Assembly (NCBI GenBank): GCA_033964015.1 | Contig: JAWWUD010000108.1 | Span: 310,001-374,000 of the forward strand | Origin: Scolanthus callimorphus | Lineage: Eukaryota; Cnidaria; Anthozoa; Actiniaria; Edwardsiidae | Direction of reading: 5' to 3' | Length of the DNA stretch: 64,000 nt | Shown: positions 1-11,200 of the stretch, piece after piece | How positions within the stretch are numbered: position 1 is the first letter of the stretch | Layout: every line of letters begins with the position of its first letter | Made by a program: the position numbers and the translations under genes | The notes under the pieces: generated by a model | The model's database searches: none | Told to the model about the DNA's origin: nothing | The model's input: only the letters and a program-made list of their open reading frames with translations

Positions 1-399
1 CTCGGGAGTTACGAGAAACGCAAAATTCGTCATCCGCTCGCTTTTCGGGTAATTTATCGGGCCCGAAAAGTTTTCGGGCGTTTCGAGAAACGGCCCCCTG
101 GCCTGCTGTAAATGGAATGAAATCGCCAATGAAACCGCGTAGTCGCGGCACGGTCGCGGCGTGGAACAACTTTGTCACAATACTTTTCACAGTCATAAGA
201 AATCTGCTCTAAGTTCCAGCACCCCGAGAAATAAAGGAAAATAAAGGAAAATAGGCCAACATACAGGGCGTAGCCAGGAATTTTGGAATTTTTTGGAGGG
301 GGAGAGGGGAGGGGGGGGGGGAGGCGGATTACAGTGTCTCATTGTAATCGCAAATAGCTTCCCGTTCGCGTTAGCGGACCTATGTTTTAGACACTGCCA

Positions 400-850
400 C
401 TAACACTCAAATTCAATGAATGACATTGCCGAGTTTCATATCGTGAGGGACTGCGTACGAATCCCTTAATATTACGATAGTCAAAACAAGACCCACTTAG
501 TAAGAAAGAGCACATCGACTTGTGTAAAATCCGAACATTTGATGTTAATCGAATCAATACTGACCAAGATACAACAATTTCAAAACTCAAAAATTTAATA
601 GAAACGTATGGCGTCCGGACCGATCGACAGAAATGTCCGCACACCGTACGTTTCTTTTACATTTTGGAGTTTTTGATTGCTTTATCTTTGTTAGTATTGA
701 CTCAATTAACGTCAAATTTTCGGCTTTTGCACAGGTCGATGCGCTCTTTCTTACTAGGTGGGTCTTGTTTTGATTTCCGTAATATTAGGGGACTGGAACC
801 CAGTCCCTCACGATATGAAACTCGACAATGTGTTAGAATGTGAAGGGGCT
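400..850. repeat. Foldback (inverted repeat) element
   Basis: The left arm (about 400-568) and right arm (about 687-850) are imperfect reverse complements; TCATATCGTGAGGGACTG near 438 pairs with CAGTCCCTCACGATATGA near 801. Short ORFs in it are by-products. Confidence 0.8.
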
Positions 851-888
851 TTTTTAGAGAGTGTATCGCTTTACCCCGCGGGCTTTTT

Positions 889-1589
889 AAGGTTACTGAG
901 AACCTTCGGACACGTGTTCGAAAAAAAAATCATACACGTCCTTAGTTTAACAAAAACATATCAACCTATATATCGTTGGAAAGCTTATAGAATGGACTAG
1001 CGAACTATGGCAAAAAGATTTTTTTTTTCATAATTAACATTTTTTAAAGGTTTTATTAAAAATTTGGGTGTGAGACTTTCAAGAGATAACGCTGTCGAAC
1101 TGCTCGACCTTGACTCCCAAGTAACACATTGTTTTAATCCTTAAAGGTGTTTCTCAAAAACCGTGTCTGCGTTTTTAAAAATTTTGCTTTGTTCAAAAGT
1201 TATCGAACTTTTAAATTTCGAAGGTCAAATTTTGTAGAATTTTCACGCTCTAAAAAGTTAAAAAATTCATAGCTTTCGAACTAAACAAAATTTAAAAAAT
1301 CGCAGACACGGTTTTTGAGAAACACGTTTAAGGATTAAAACAATATGTCATTTGGGAGTCATGGTCCAGCAGTTCGACAGCGTTAGCTCGTGAAAATAGC
1401 ACACCAAAATATTTAATCAATGCTTTAAATAAAATTACAGGTATCAGTAACTGATTTCTTTTTACCATAGCCCGCTAGTCCATTCTATAAGCTTTCCAAC
1501 GATATATAGGTTGACATATGTTGGTTAAACTAAGGACGTGTATGATTTTTTTTTCGAACAACGTGCGCGAAGGTTCTCAGTAACCTTAA
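889..1589. repeat. Large foldback element, about 700 bp
   Basis: AAGGTTACTGAGAACCTTCG at 889 pairs with GAAGGTTCTCAGTAACCTT ending near 1588. The arms continue inwards through a block containing AAACCGTGTCTGCG and its complement. No coding sequence was seen. Confidence 0.85.
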
Positions 1590-1649
1590 ACTATAGCGAT
1601 AAGGTTTTAGTAACGCACAAGCGAGCATTAGTTGGGCGCGACCAGAAAT

Positions 1650-3000
1650 ATGTGTGTGACTAAATGAAATAGCGTCCTTAAAGCATTACCCATATATTAT
1701 ACGCACGGAAAAGTACAAATTCTGACTCTTCGGAATAACAATTCTTGATGCCAAACTAAATTTAAGTGAATTACATTTTAGGGAAAATTACACAGAAACA
1801 CAAAAGGCGAATTGCCCAATATTGATTCCTATGTACTTAACCAAACTTTCCCGTGAGTTTTGCACTTGAAAAATCTATCGACAGCTAAATCAACAATCAC
1901 ATAGCTAAATATACAATCACATAGTTAGTAATAGCATTCAACATAAACGGATACACAAGATATTTATTTCTCAGACAACCTGTTGCTCACCCACTCTCGC
2001 TGCTGGCTGGCAAAAAGTTCAAAAAGCCCCTTGCTCATGGGAACATTTTAGTGAAAACTTTAAAACGTTTTCAGGTGTCCTTGCGAATTTATTCTTATTT
2101 TGGAACTTATTGTGTGAAATTTAGTGGTCGTTAATTACGTGTTACTCGTTGAGCCTATTTTTTATTAGCTTTATGGCTTGTCACTGTGCTAGCTGGAAAA
2201 AATGATCTATTCCTCATACTGGCAATTTTTCCGAAATATCTACTCCGAAAAGACCATTAATACGCTGTTTAAAGGGATTATATCCAGGGGGCTCATGTTG
2301 TGTGCGCGTGAACATATGTCAAAAAACTACAACTCCTCCAGAAATGCTTGATAGTTGGACAGGCTAGTCAGTGTACATTCCAACCCTCAGAATCCTCCTC
2401 TATTACGCAGGTCACAAATAAAATTGGCAAAGTGTTATGCCTCGAAGTTTAAGATGATCGTGTTTTAAAGGACGCTGTCAGAATTTCAGATTTAAAATGC
2501 AAACCATGCAAGCATCATTGTACTAAATCAAAGAAATCTAAGAAATCTACGAACATTCAAATTGGACAAAAAAGGGTTCGTCTTTTTACAGTTACTTACC
2601 GGGCAGAGTTTGGTGATAGCTGGGGGTTTGTCTGTAGTTTAGTGGCAGTGCATTAATCTTGATTGGTTTCTGCTGGAACTGTTAGATATGCAGATACAGC
2701 AAGGCGCGGCGGCAAACAAGGCGTAACGACTCAGTCGCTATCTCATCGTAAAAGCAACGAGTAAAACATTTAAGTATCCTTTTCAACCGGCTCGTGGAAA
2801 CTCACAGTGGCGCATTACAGTGACGAGAGAAGAAAAAAAAGCATTCTTAACTTCATATTTATTATATTTTGGTAAAGTGTTAATAAATTCCATAAATTTG
2901 TTACGTGTGAGCGTATCTAAAGTGGTTGACAAACTCATTAATGCATCAACCACGCTCTACTTGTTTTCACACCGGAAAATATATAAATAAAGAATAATAC
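1650..3000. repeat. Duplicated 1.35-kb block, copy 1
   Basis: It shares ordered similarity with 19690-20950 (e.g. CCATATATTATACGCACG, CCAATATTGATTCCTA, GTTTGTCTGTAGTTTAGTGG) and then with 25655-26040 (GTGGTTGACAAACTCATT). Both copies keep a minus-strand splice-donor-like gtaagtaac (near 2595 and 20868). This suggests a duplicated promoter plus 5' exon; see findings. Confidence 0.7.
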
Positions 3001-3241
3001 TTGGACGCGCGAGGATGTGGAATTTATCTTTGAGGGCTAGACCAGTTGGCATTTTTAAACTTAGCTATTGGTCTCAATGGGCCTCGAACTCGCAGCAAAT
3101 CCGGATTGGCGAGGCTATACTATTTCCCATACATTATTTATCATTATTTATAATATAGCTACTACGATATAACGCGCGCTCTGATTGGTCCAAATCTATG
3201 CTCTATTACACCGATAAAGCAATTGTTCTTCCCCGCTATAT

Positions 3242-3751
3242 CATAAAAGCATTAGAGCACAATTTTCTATGATTTTATCAGCAATTAGAAAATAACACCT
3301 ATGTTGTATTGTGAATGTGCGCATTCTGATTGGTTAAAAAGCGTGTTTGTAAGAGACCTGAGAAACACGATTGTCACGCAACGCTGTCGCGCGTGTGTAT
3401 GTTATTTTCTAAAAGCAATAAAAATACTTTCTGCGTGCTCTCTGGTTTCTTACAAACACTCGGGGAATGTTGGTCGAACTGATAAAACTTGAAAGACACT
3501 CGCCTTCGGCTCGTGTCTTTCAAGTTTTGATCAGTTCTCCCAACATCCCCCTCGTGTTTGTAAGAAAGCAGAGAGCACGCGGAAAGTACTTTTATTGCTT
3601 AAATAGAGCACTTGTGATGTTAGGAGAGACACTCGAAACGTTGTAAAATCACTCGCCTGTGGTTCGTGATTTTACAACGTTCTCGTCTCTCAACATCACG
3701 CGTGCTCTATTTGCCGATAAAGTCATAGAAAGTTGTGCTCTAATGCTTAAT
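3242..3751. repeat. Nested foldback element, about 510 bp
   Basis: The outer arms are at 3242-3285 and 3711-3751. Inside are two further hairpins centred near 3505 and 3660, with arms such as AACTTGAAAGACACTCGCC and TTGTAAAATCACTCGCC. The left inner half recurs at 28326-28547. Confidence 0.8.
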
Positions 3752-3879
3752 TACAGCGTTCGGCTTCCAAAACTCAATACAAAGTAATATAAAATTTGAG
3801 AAACTTTTAACTGCACAGTATAACTTAGCGCTAGGCAGTGTAACAAGCGTTTCCGTGCGATTTAAGGGGTTCTATACTC

Positions 3880-4430
3880 CAGCTGTGCAAGAAGTCGAAG
3901 GTTCTGCAAACACGCGGAAGGAAAGGTCGGGAATGAGGTTGGCAAGGAGAGTGATGAATTTACAGAGTTGATAGAGTCATCTGTCAAAACAACAACAGCC
4001 CGAGCATAGATCCTTGTGGTACACCTGACATCATAGGAAGCCAAGACGAGGCCACCGTGCCATCAAGGACAATATTTTGCCGTCTTCCAGCAAACCATTT
4101 GAGCAGAGCACCCGTAAGCCCCTACTGCTGTAGCTTGGATAAAAGCCAGGGGCGTATCTACCTGTAAGCCAAGATAACACTGGCTTTCAAATTGCTCGCG
4201 AAGTATTGCAAATACCCGTGTATCTACCCGCTTTTATCTATTTTGTAGATCTTAGTAGCTCGCGATAGTCATTGCCGCTAAATGGCTTTTAACGCCGAGT
4301 CACAAGCCTAGTCCACTTAGTCCAGGGGTGGCTTCCAAAAACAAAAGGCCTGGATACCCTGATAAAGCGCAGTGAGGGACCTTGTCAAAAGCCTTGGAGA
4401 GGTCTAGGTGAATGACATCGAAGTCCTCTT
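3880..4430 (-). pseudogene. Degraded non-LTR retrotransposon reverse transcriptase fragment
   Basis: Minus-strand translation gives RT motif A (IHLDLSKAFDKVPH, about 4376-4420) and motif B (MMSGVPQGSMLG, about 3994-4030) preceded by LLKWFAGRRQNIVLDGTVAS. A motif-C-like TDDS follows in another frame. About 180 bp of other repeat interrupts it at about 4140-4320. It has stops and frame changes, so it is a dead LINE copy. The rest of 3760-5030 shows nothing else recognisable. Confidence 0.8.
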
Positions 4431-4831
4431 CCCTGTCAGTCCATCTAATTAAGTAGCGTTTCCCTTCAAAAATCCGCGTTGTAGATGGTAGATGAAGGGG
4501 GGAAAGTAGTTGAAGCAGCGTTTAATAACTTTTGACACAATACAGAGTAGATGTGAATTAAATTTATTACCTATTATGAAATTAAATTAAGTGATTTTGT
4601 TTTTACATTATTGTTTTACAATACAACATTGGCTTAAAATTCAAGGGCTCTGCGGAGATGTATCTAATTTACATATGTGTAAAAAATACGGTGCGATAGC
4701 AACTTTTTGTGCGTCTGAAAGGCTGCTATAGTACGGGTCGAACATCGCGTGTCGGAACATAGAACATTGCGAGGAACAACCTTTTAAAACAATATTGGGT
4801 AGAGAACGATTAGGTAGAGAGAGAATGAAAT

Positions 4832-4837
4832 TTTATT
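4832..4837 (-). terminator. Candidate poly(A) signal of the lipoxygenase
   Basis: AATAAA on the minus strand, about 200 nt past the stop codon. Position is the only support. Confidence 0.4.
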
Positions 4838-5035
4838 TGTGTTTTTAAGATTTTAAACATGCTTAAATCTCTCATATTATTTGCCAGTAATTTTCTTGAG
4901 GAAGTTGGTCCATTGGCGTCGCTATAAGCATGAATTACCGCTCAAATTGCGTTGTGAACTTGCGTTTAGCTTAAACAGTGCATTCGGTATTCACTTAGTG
5001 TTCCCTATGGCTATAGTTTTCCTTGTGCTCCTTGT

Positions 5036-5269
5036 TTAAATGTGAATCCCGTTTGGTAGCCACCTTGGTAGGAAGTAGGGGTACGTTAACAGCCCATTGT
5101 CATATCTCCACTTGTTTTCGGCGTTAAGATGTGGTTCCAGTTCTTCATTCAGCTTACAGAAGTGCCGCTTGACGACGCGGCGAGCGGCTTCATCCTCGAG
5201 TTTCTCTCCATAGTCAAGGAAGCGATCGAACCTCAGATGCGACAGCACGGTTAAAAACTCCATCGTTTG
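5036..5269 (-). CDS. Lipoxygenase exon 10: C-terminal exon ending in Ile
   Basis: The acceptor is ..ttacttag; the exon is 78 codons, in phase with exon 9. It encodes LDYGEKLEDEAARRVVKRHF and ends LLTYPYFLPRWLPNGIHI then stop. The YPY.LP....PN.I.I ending is the hallmark lipoxygenase C-terminus, whose final Ile carboxylate binds iron. Confidence 0.92.
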   Translation of the reverse strand, partial: QTMEFLTVLSHLRFDRFLDYGEKLEDEAARRVVKRHFCKLNEELEPHLNAENKWRYDNGLLTYPYFLPRWLPNGIHI

Positions 5270-8200
5270 CTAAGTAAATCAAATTAAACTCAGATATATT
5301 AATCATGTTTTTTTTTACTTGGGCTATAAAACACATGCTCGTCTATTGCAGTAAAATGAAAGCAAACAGTTTCTTTCTGTGTAGAATTCCAATAATCTAC
5401 TTTAATCTGTTTATATTTACAAATAAAAGCGTTGCATCGCGACACAATTTCAAAAACATCAAATGACTTTTGGATTTTTTCAATTTTGCTGTTCCGCCAA
5501 TCAAATATCTGCGCTATTGAATCTGTTGTTCTGCTTCGCCTAGTGCGGTCAACTGGCTTCCCTCTGAACTGAAACCAGACAACGTCGCGACGGAAAGCCA
5601 GGCGACTGCACTAGGCGAAACAGGGCAAGAATATGATTGGCTCATAAGATTTGACTGGCGGAACAGCCGGAACAGCAAAGCCAAAAACAAATACGCGGGT
5701 CGTGATGCAACGATTTTGCTGTAATACAGACACGGGGACAACACAAACACAATAGCTATATATAGTCAGCCTCTCGTCAATCGAAAAAATAGCACTACAT
5801 TCTTCCCTAAATCAGCCGATGGAAATGGCTGTTTCCTACAACCTTTTACTTGTAAGGTTGACAAAATGGCGGCTGAATGACGTGCTTTATGGTTTACCTC
5901 AGCAACAGATCTCTGTGGCAGGTTCAGTAAGCTAAAGGTATCATTTGGCACAGTTTGGTTGAATGACGTGCTTCATGGTTTACCTCGCAACAGATCTCTG
6001 TGGCAGGTTCAGTAAGCTAAAAGTATCATTTGGCACAGTTTGGTTGAATGACGTGCTTCATGGCTTACCTCAGCAACAGATCTCTGTGGCAGGTTCAGTA
6101 AGCTAAAGGTATCATTTGGCACAGTTTGGTTGAATGACGTGCTTTATGGTTTACCTCAGCAACAGATCTCTGTGGCAGGTTTAGTAAGCTAAAAGTATCA
6201 TTTGGCACAGTTTGGCTGAATGACGTGCTTTATAGTTTACCTCAGCAACAGATCTCTGTGGCAGGTTCAGTAAGCTAAAGGTGTCATTTGGCACAGTTTG
6301 GTTGAATGACGTGCTTTATAGTTTACCTCAGCAACAGATCTCTGTGGCAGGTTCAGTAAGCTAAAGGTATCATTTGGCACAGTTTGGCTGAATGACGTGC
6401 TTTATGGTTTACCTCGCAACAGATCTCTGTGGCAGGTTCAGTAAGCTAAAAGTATCATTTGGCACAGTTTGGCTGAATGACGTGCTTCATGGCTTACCTC
6501 AGCAACAGATCTCTGTGGCAGGTTCAGTAAGCTAAAAGTATCATTTGGCACAGTTTGGCTGAATGACGTGCTTCATGGCTTACCTCAGCAACAGATCTCT
6601 GTGGCAGGTTCAGTAAGCTAAAGGTATCATTTGGCACAGTTTGGTTGAATGACGTGCTTTATGGTTTACCTCAGCAACAGATCTCTGTGGCAGGTTTAGT
6701 AAGCTAAAGGTATCATTTGGCACAGTTTGGTTGAATGACGTGCTTTATGGTTTACCTCAGCAACAGATCTCTGTGGCAGGTTTAGTAAGCTAAAAGTATC
6801 ATTTGGCACAGTTTGGCTGAATGACGTGCTTTATAGTTTACCTCAGCAACAGATCTCTGTGGCAGGTTCAGTAAGCTAAAGGTGTCATTTGGCACAGTTT
6901 GGTTGAATGACGTGCTTTATAGTTTACCTCAGCAACAGATCTCTGTGGCAGGTTCAGTAAGCTAAAGGTATCATTTGGCACAGTTTGGCTGAATGACGTG
7001 CTTTATGGTTTACCTCGCAACAGATCTCTGTGGCAGGTTCAGTAAGCTAAAAGTATCATTTGGCACAGTTTGGCTGAATGACGTGCTTCATGGCTTACCT
7101 CAGCAACAGATCTCTGTGGCAGGTTCAGTAAGCTAAAAGTATCATTTGGCACAGTTTGGCTGAATGACGTGCTTCATGGCTTACCTCAGCAACAGATCTC
7201 TGTGGCAGGTTCAGTAAGCTAAAGGTATCATTTGGCACAGTTTGGTTGAATGACGTGCTTTATGGTTTACCTCAGCAACAGATCTCTGTGGCAGGTTTAG
7301 TAAGCTAAAAGTATCATTTGGCACAGTTTGGCTGAATGACGTGCTTTATGGTTTACCTCAGCAACAGATCTCTGTGGCAGGTTTAGTAAGCTAAAAGTAT
7401 CATTTGGCACAGTTTGGCTGAATGACGTGCTTCATGGCTTACCTCAGCAACAGATCTCTGTGGCAGGTTCAGTAAGCTAAAGGTATCATTTGGCACAGTT
7501 TGGTTGAATGACGTGCTTTATGGTTTACCTCAGCAACAGATCTCTGTGGCAGGTTTAGTAAGCTAAAAGTATCATTTGGCACAGTTTGGCTGAATGACGT
7601 GCTTTATAGTTTACCTCAGCAACAGATCTCTGTGGCAGGTTCAGTAAGCTAAAGGTGTCATTTGGCACAGTTTGGTTGAATGACGTGCTTTATAGTTTAC
7701 CTCAGCAACAGATCTCTGTGGCAGGTTCAGTAAGCTAAAGGTATCATTTGGCACAGTTTGGCTGAATGACGTGCTTTATGGTTTACCTCGCAACAGATCT
7801 CTGTGGCAGGTTCAGTAAGCTAAAAGTATCATTTGGCACAGTTTGGCTGAATGACGTGCTTCATGGCTTACCTCAGCAACAGATCTCTGTGGCAGGTTCA
7901 GTAAGCTAAAAGTATCATTTGGCACAGTTTGGCTGAATGACGTGCTTCATGGCTTACCTCAGCAACAGATCTCTGTGGCAGGTTTAGTAAGATAAAAGTA
8001 TCATTTGGCACAGTTTGGCTGAATGACGTGCTTCATGGCTTACCTCAGCAACAGATCTCTGTGGCAGGTTTAGTAAGATAAAAGTATCATTTGGCACAGT
8101 TTGGCTGAATGACGTGCTTCATGGCTTACCTCAGCAACAGATCTCTGTTGCAGGTTCAGTAAGCTAAAAGTATCATTTGGCACAGTTTGGCTGAATGACG

Positions 8201-11200
8201 TGCTTCATGGCTTACCTCAGCAACAGATCTCTGTGGCAGGTTCAGTAAGCTAAAAGTATCAGTTGGCACAGTTTGGCTGAATGACGTGCTTCATGGCTTA
8301 CCTCAGCAACAGATCTCTGTGGCAGGTTTAGTAAGATAAAAGTATCATTTGGCACAGTTTGGCTGAATGACGTGCTTCATGGCTTACCTCAGCAACAGAT
8401 CTCTGTGGCAGGTTTAGTAAGATAAAAGTATCATTTGGCACAGTTTGGTTGAATGACGTGCTTCATGGCTTACCTCAGCAACAGATCTCTGGCAGGTTCA
8501 GTAAGATAAAAGTATCATTTGGCACAGTTTGGTTGAATGACGTGCTTTATGGCTTACCTCAGCAACAGATCTCTGTGGCAGGTTCAGTAAGATAAAAGTA
8601 TCATTTGGCACAGTTTGGTTGAATGACGTGCTTCATGGCTTACCTCAGCAACAGATCTCTGTGGCAGGATCAGTAAGCTAAAGGTATCATTTGGCACAGT
8701 TTGGCTGAATGACGTGCTTTATGGTTTACCTCACAACAGATCTCTGTGGCAGGTTTAGTAAGATAAAGGTATCATTTGCAAGGTTTGGTTGAATGACGTG
8801 CTATATGGCTTACCTCAGCAACAGATCCTCTGTGGCAGGTTTAGTAAGATAAAAGTATCATTTGGCACAGTTGGTTGAATGACGTGCTTCATGGTTTACC
8901 TCGCAACAGATCTCTGTGGCAGGTTCAGTAAGCTAAAAGTATCATTTTGCACAGTTTGGTTGAATGACGTGCTTCATGGCTTACCTCAGCAACAGATCTC
9001 TGTGGCAGGTTTAGTAAGATAAAGGTATCATTTGGCACAGTTTGGTTGAATGACGTGCTTTATGGCTTACCTCAGCAACAGATCCTCTGTGGTAGGTTTA
9101 GTAAGATAAAAGTATCATTTGGCACAGTTTGGTTGAATGACGTGCTTTATAGTTTACCTCAGCAACAGATCTCTGTGGCAGGTTCAGTAAGCTAAAGGTA
9201 TCATTTGGCACAGTTTGGTTGAATGACGTGCTTCATGGCTTACCTCAGCAACAGATCTCTGTGGCAGGTTCAGTAAGATAAAAGTATCATTTGGCACAGT
9301 TTGGTTGAATGACGTGCTTTATGGCTTACCTCAGCAACAGATCTCTGTGGCAGGTTCAGTAAGATAAAAGTATCATTTGGCACAGTTTGGTTGAATGACG
9401 TGCTTCATGGCTTACCTCAGCAACAGATCTCTGTGGCAGGTTCAGTAAGATATAGGTATTATTTGGCACAGTTTGGTTGAATGACGTGCTTTATGGCTTA
9501 CTTCAGCAACAGATCTCTGTGGCAGGTTCAGTAAGCTAAAGGTGTCATTTGGCACAGTTTGGCTGAATGACGTGCTTTATGGCTTACCTCAGCAACAGAT
9601 CTCTGTGGTAGGTTCAGTAAGCTAAAGGTATCATTTGGCACTCGGTTGTCATGATACAGTTTAGCTGGTAGTGCTGGGATGAACGCATAATCGGCGATAG
9701 GATAGTTGACAGAGGCGTGTAGTCCGGTCACGAGCCACAGGATGCGCGATAGGGTGACAGATAACTGCTTAATGGAATCCACTGCGGTAGGGAAGCCGGT
9801 AATCTGGCAAAGGAAAATAATACTGCAGCGATTAATGGCGTAGACTTTAGCTCCGATATTTAGTATATTTAGATTACTTAATAGTCCGTGCACCACGCGG
9901 GTTCGGTGTGTTATTGTGTCTTTCATGCCGGCCGGCCGGCGTGCAGAACCGCACGGGCAAAAAATGGTCTATAGACTAAATGAATTTCCTCATTATTAAG
10001 TCACATAATACAATGCCTGACTAGCAAATATTGAAAAACGTTTCCACACACAACTCAATAATTCTTAATAATGGGTTCCGTTGGTCAAACATCAGTCTAC
10101 TCTACATAAGGGGTCATTTCTAAGTAAAAGAAAGCGTTAAAATATTAATTTGTTAGGCGTGACAGTCTAGAACTAGTTTTATCAGAGTAGAGCTCTTAGT
10201 GCCGCAAAAATCACTGCCAACAAAAGAAAATAAAAACTCCTGATTTTTAAGTACTTAATTCCCCTTCTAAGATTTTATAGGACTTTTGATATGTCAAAGA
10301 GTTATATTATATCTTTAATTCCCTGCAAACACCTTTTCGGGCCAATCACGAAAATTAAAGACTCGTGAGATGTGGCGAAACGACATTTTCGCAAAATTAG
10401 GTTTAATGAAGTCCCTTCCCCTTTTAATCCTCCAAGATAGCAGAAACGCATTCCTAGAGAAAACGTGAATTGAAGTCTTCACCTTGCCATTTCCTGCAAG
10501 TGATATCTCTTTAAAGAATGCTTGTAGCTCAGCGTCTTCTTTGACTTCCCGTTTTCCCTTGTAATACCTGTAGAGCAAACTCTCAAACCTTAGCATTCTA
10601 CGCAAATCCTGCGCTACGTCTCCACGAGCGGTGGAGAACCTTGGCCAGCTCACGCCAGCAAAAGGAAAGAACCCCGGGGAACACGGTTGCAGACTCTATA
10701 GGGCTGTTCCATTTTATTGAATTCCGTGACTTCTATCGAGAACAACATTTTCACAAGGTGAACCGCTGTGAAAACTTGAGAAAATTGATCTACCTCGACC
10801 CCAGTGGAACTTCCAAGGCAACCTACTTCGATTTTTGTCAACTACCCTTGCTTCTCAAAAAAGGAAAACCCCCGGAAGCGTCTTATCTCGTGACCTTTGG
10901 AAATTCCAGGGGTGAAAAACGAAAATAGCCCAATCCCGTCCCGTCCCGTCCCGTCCCGTAGTTACAGTACTTACAATGCCACGTAGTCTTGAATAAACCC
11001 CTGTATAACCCGGACGAGTTTTTTCCCATCATCACGGTAGGGGTAGTAACTCAGCTCTTCAACGTCTATTCCGCGTTTCTAAACAGTGGATAGTGATAAG
11101 CTACATCCAGCGGCGTAGCCAGGAATTTCTGAAGGGGGGCCGGATAGTGAAAACAAGGGACTGTTTTGAATGTTCAAATTTCCTCCAGCAAGTACAGTAA

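Noticed and set aside
387..1000. Short ORFs in the first kilobase
   Set aside because: They lie inside foldback repeats and mirror each other across the arms.
5766..5900. Extra lipoxygenase exon following the last array copy (AAILSTLQVKGC...)
   Set aside because: The same sequence occurs near 38030 as an interspersed repeat, and exon 9 joins exon 10 in phase without it.
5866..9641. CRISPR-like or satellite-centromere array
   Set aside because: Units are contiguous with no unique spacers and contain exon 9 of the lipoxygenase; the locus is animal.
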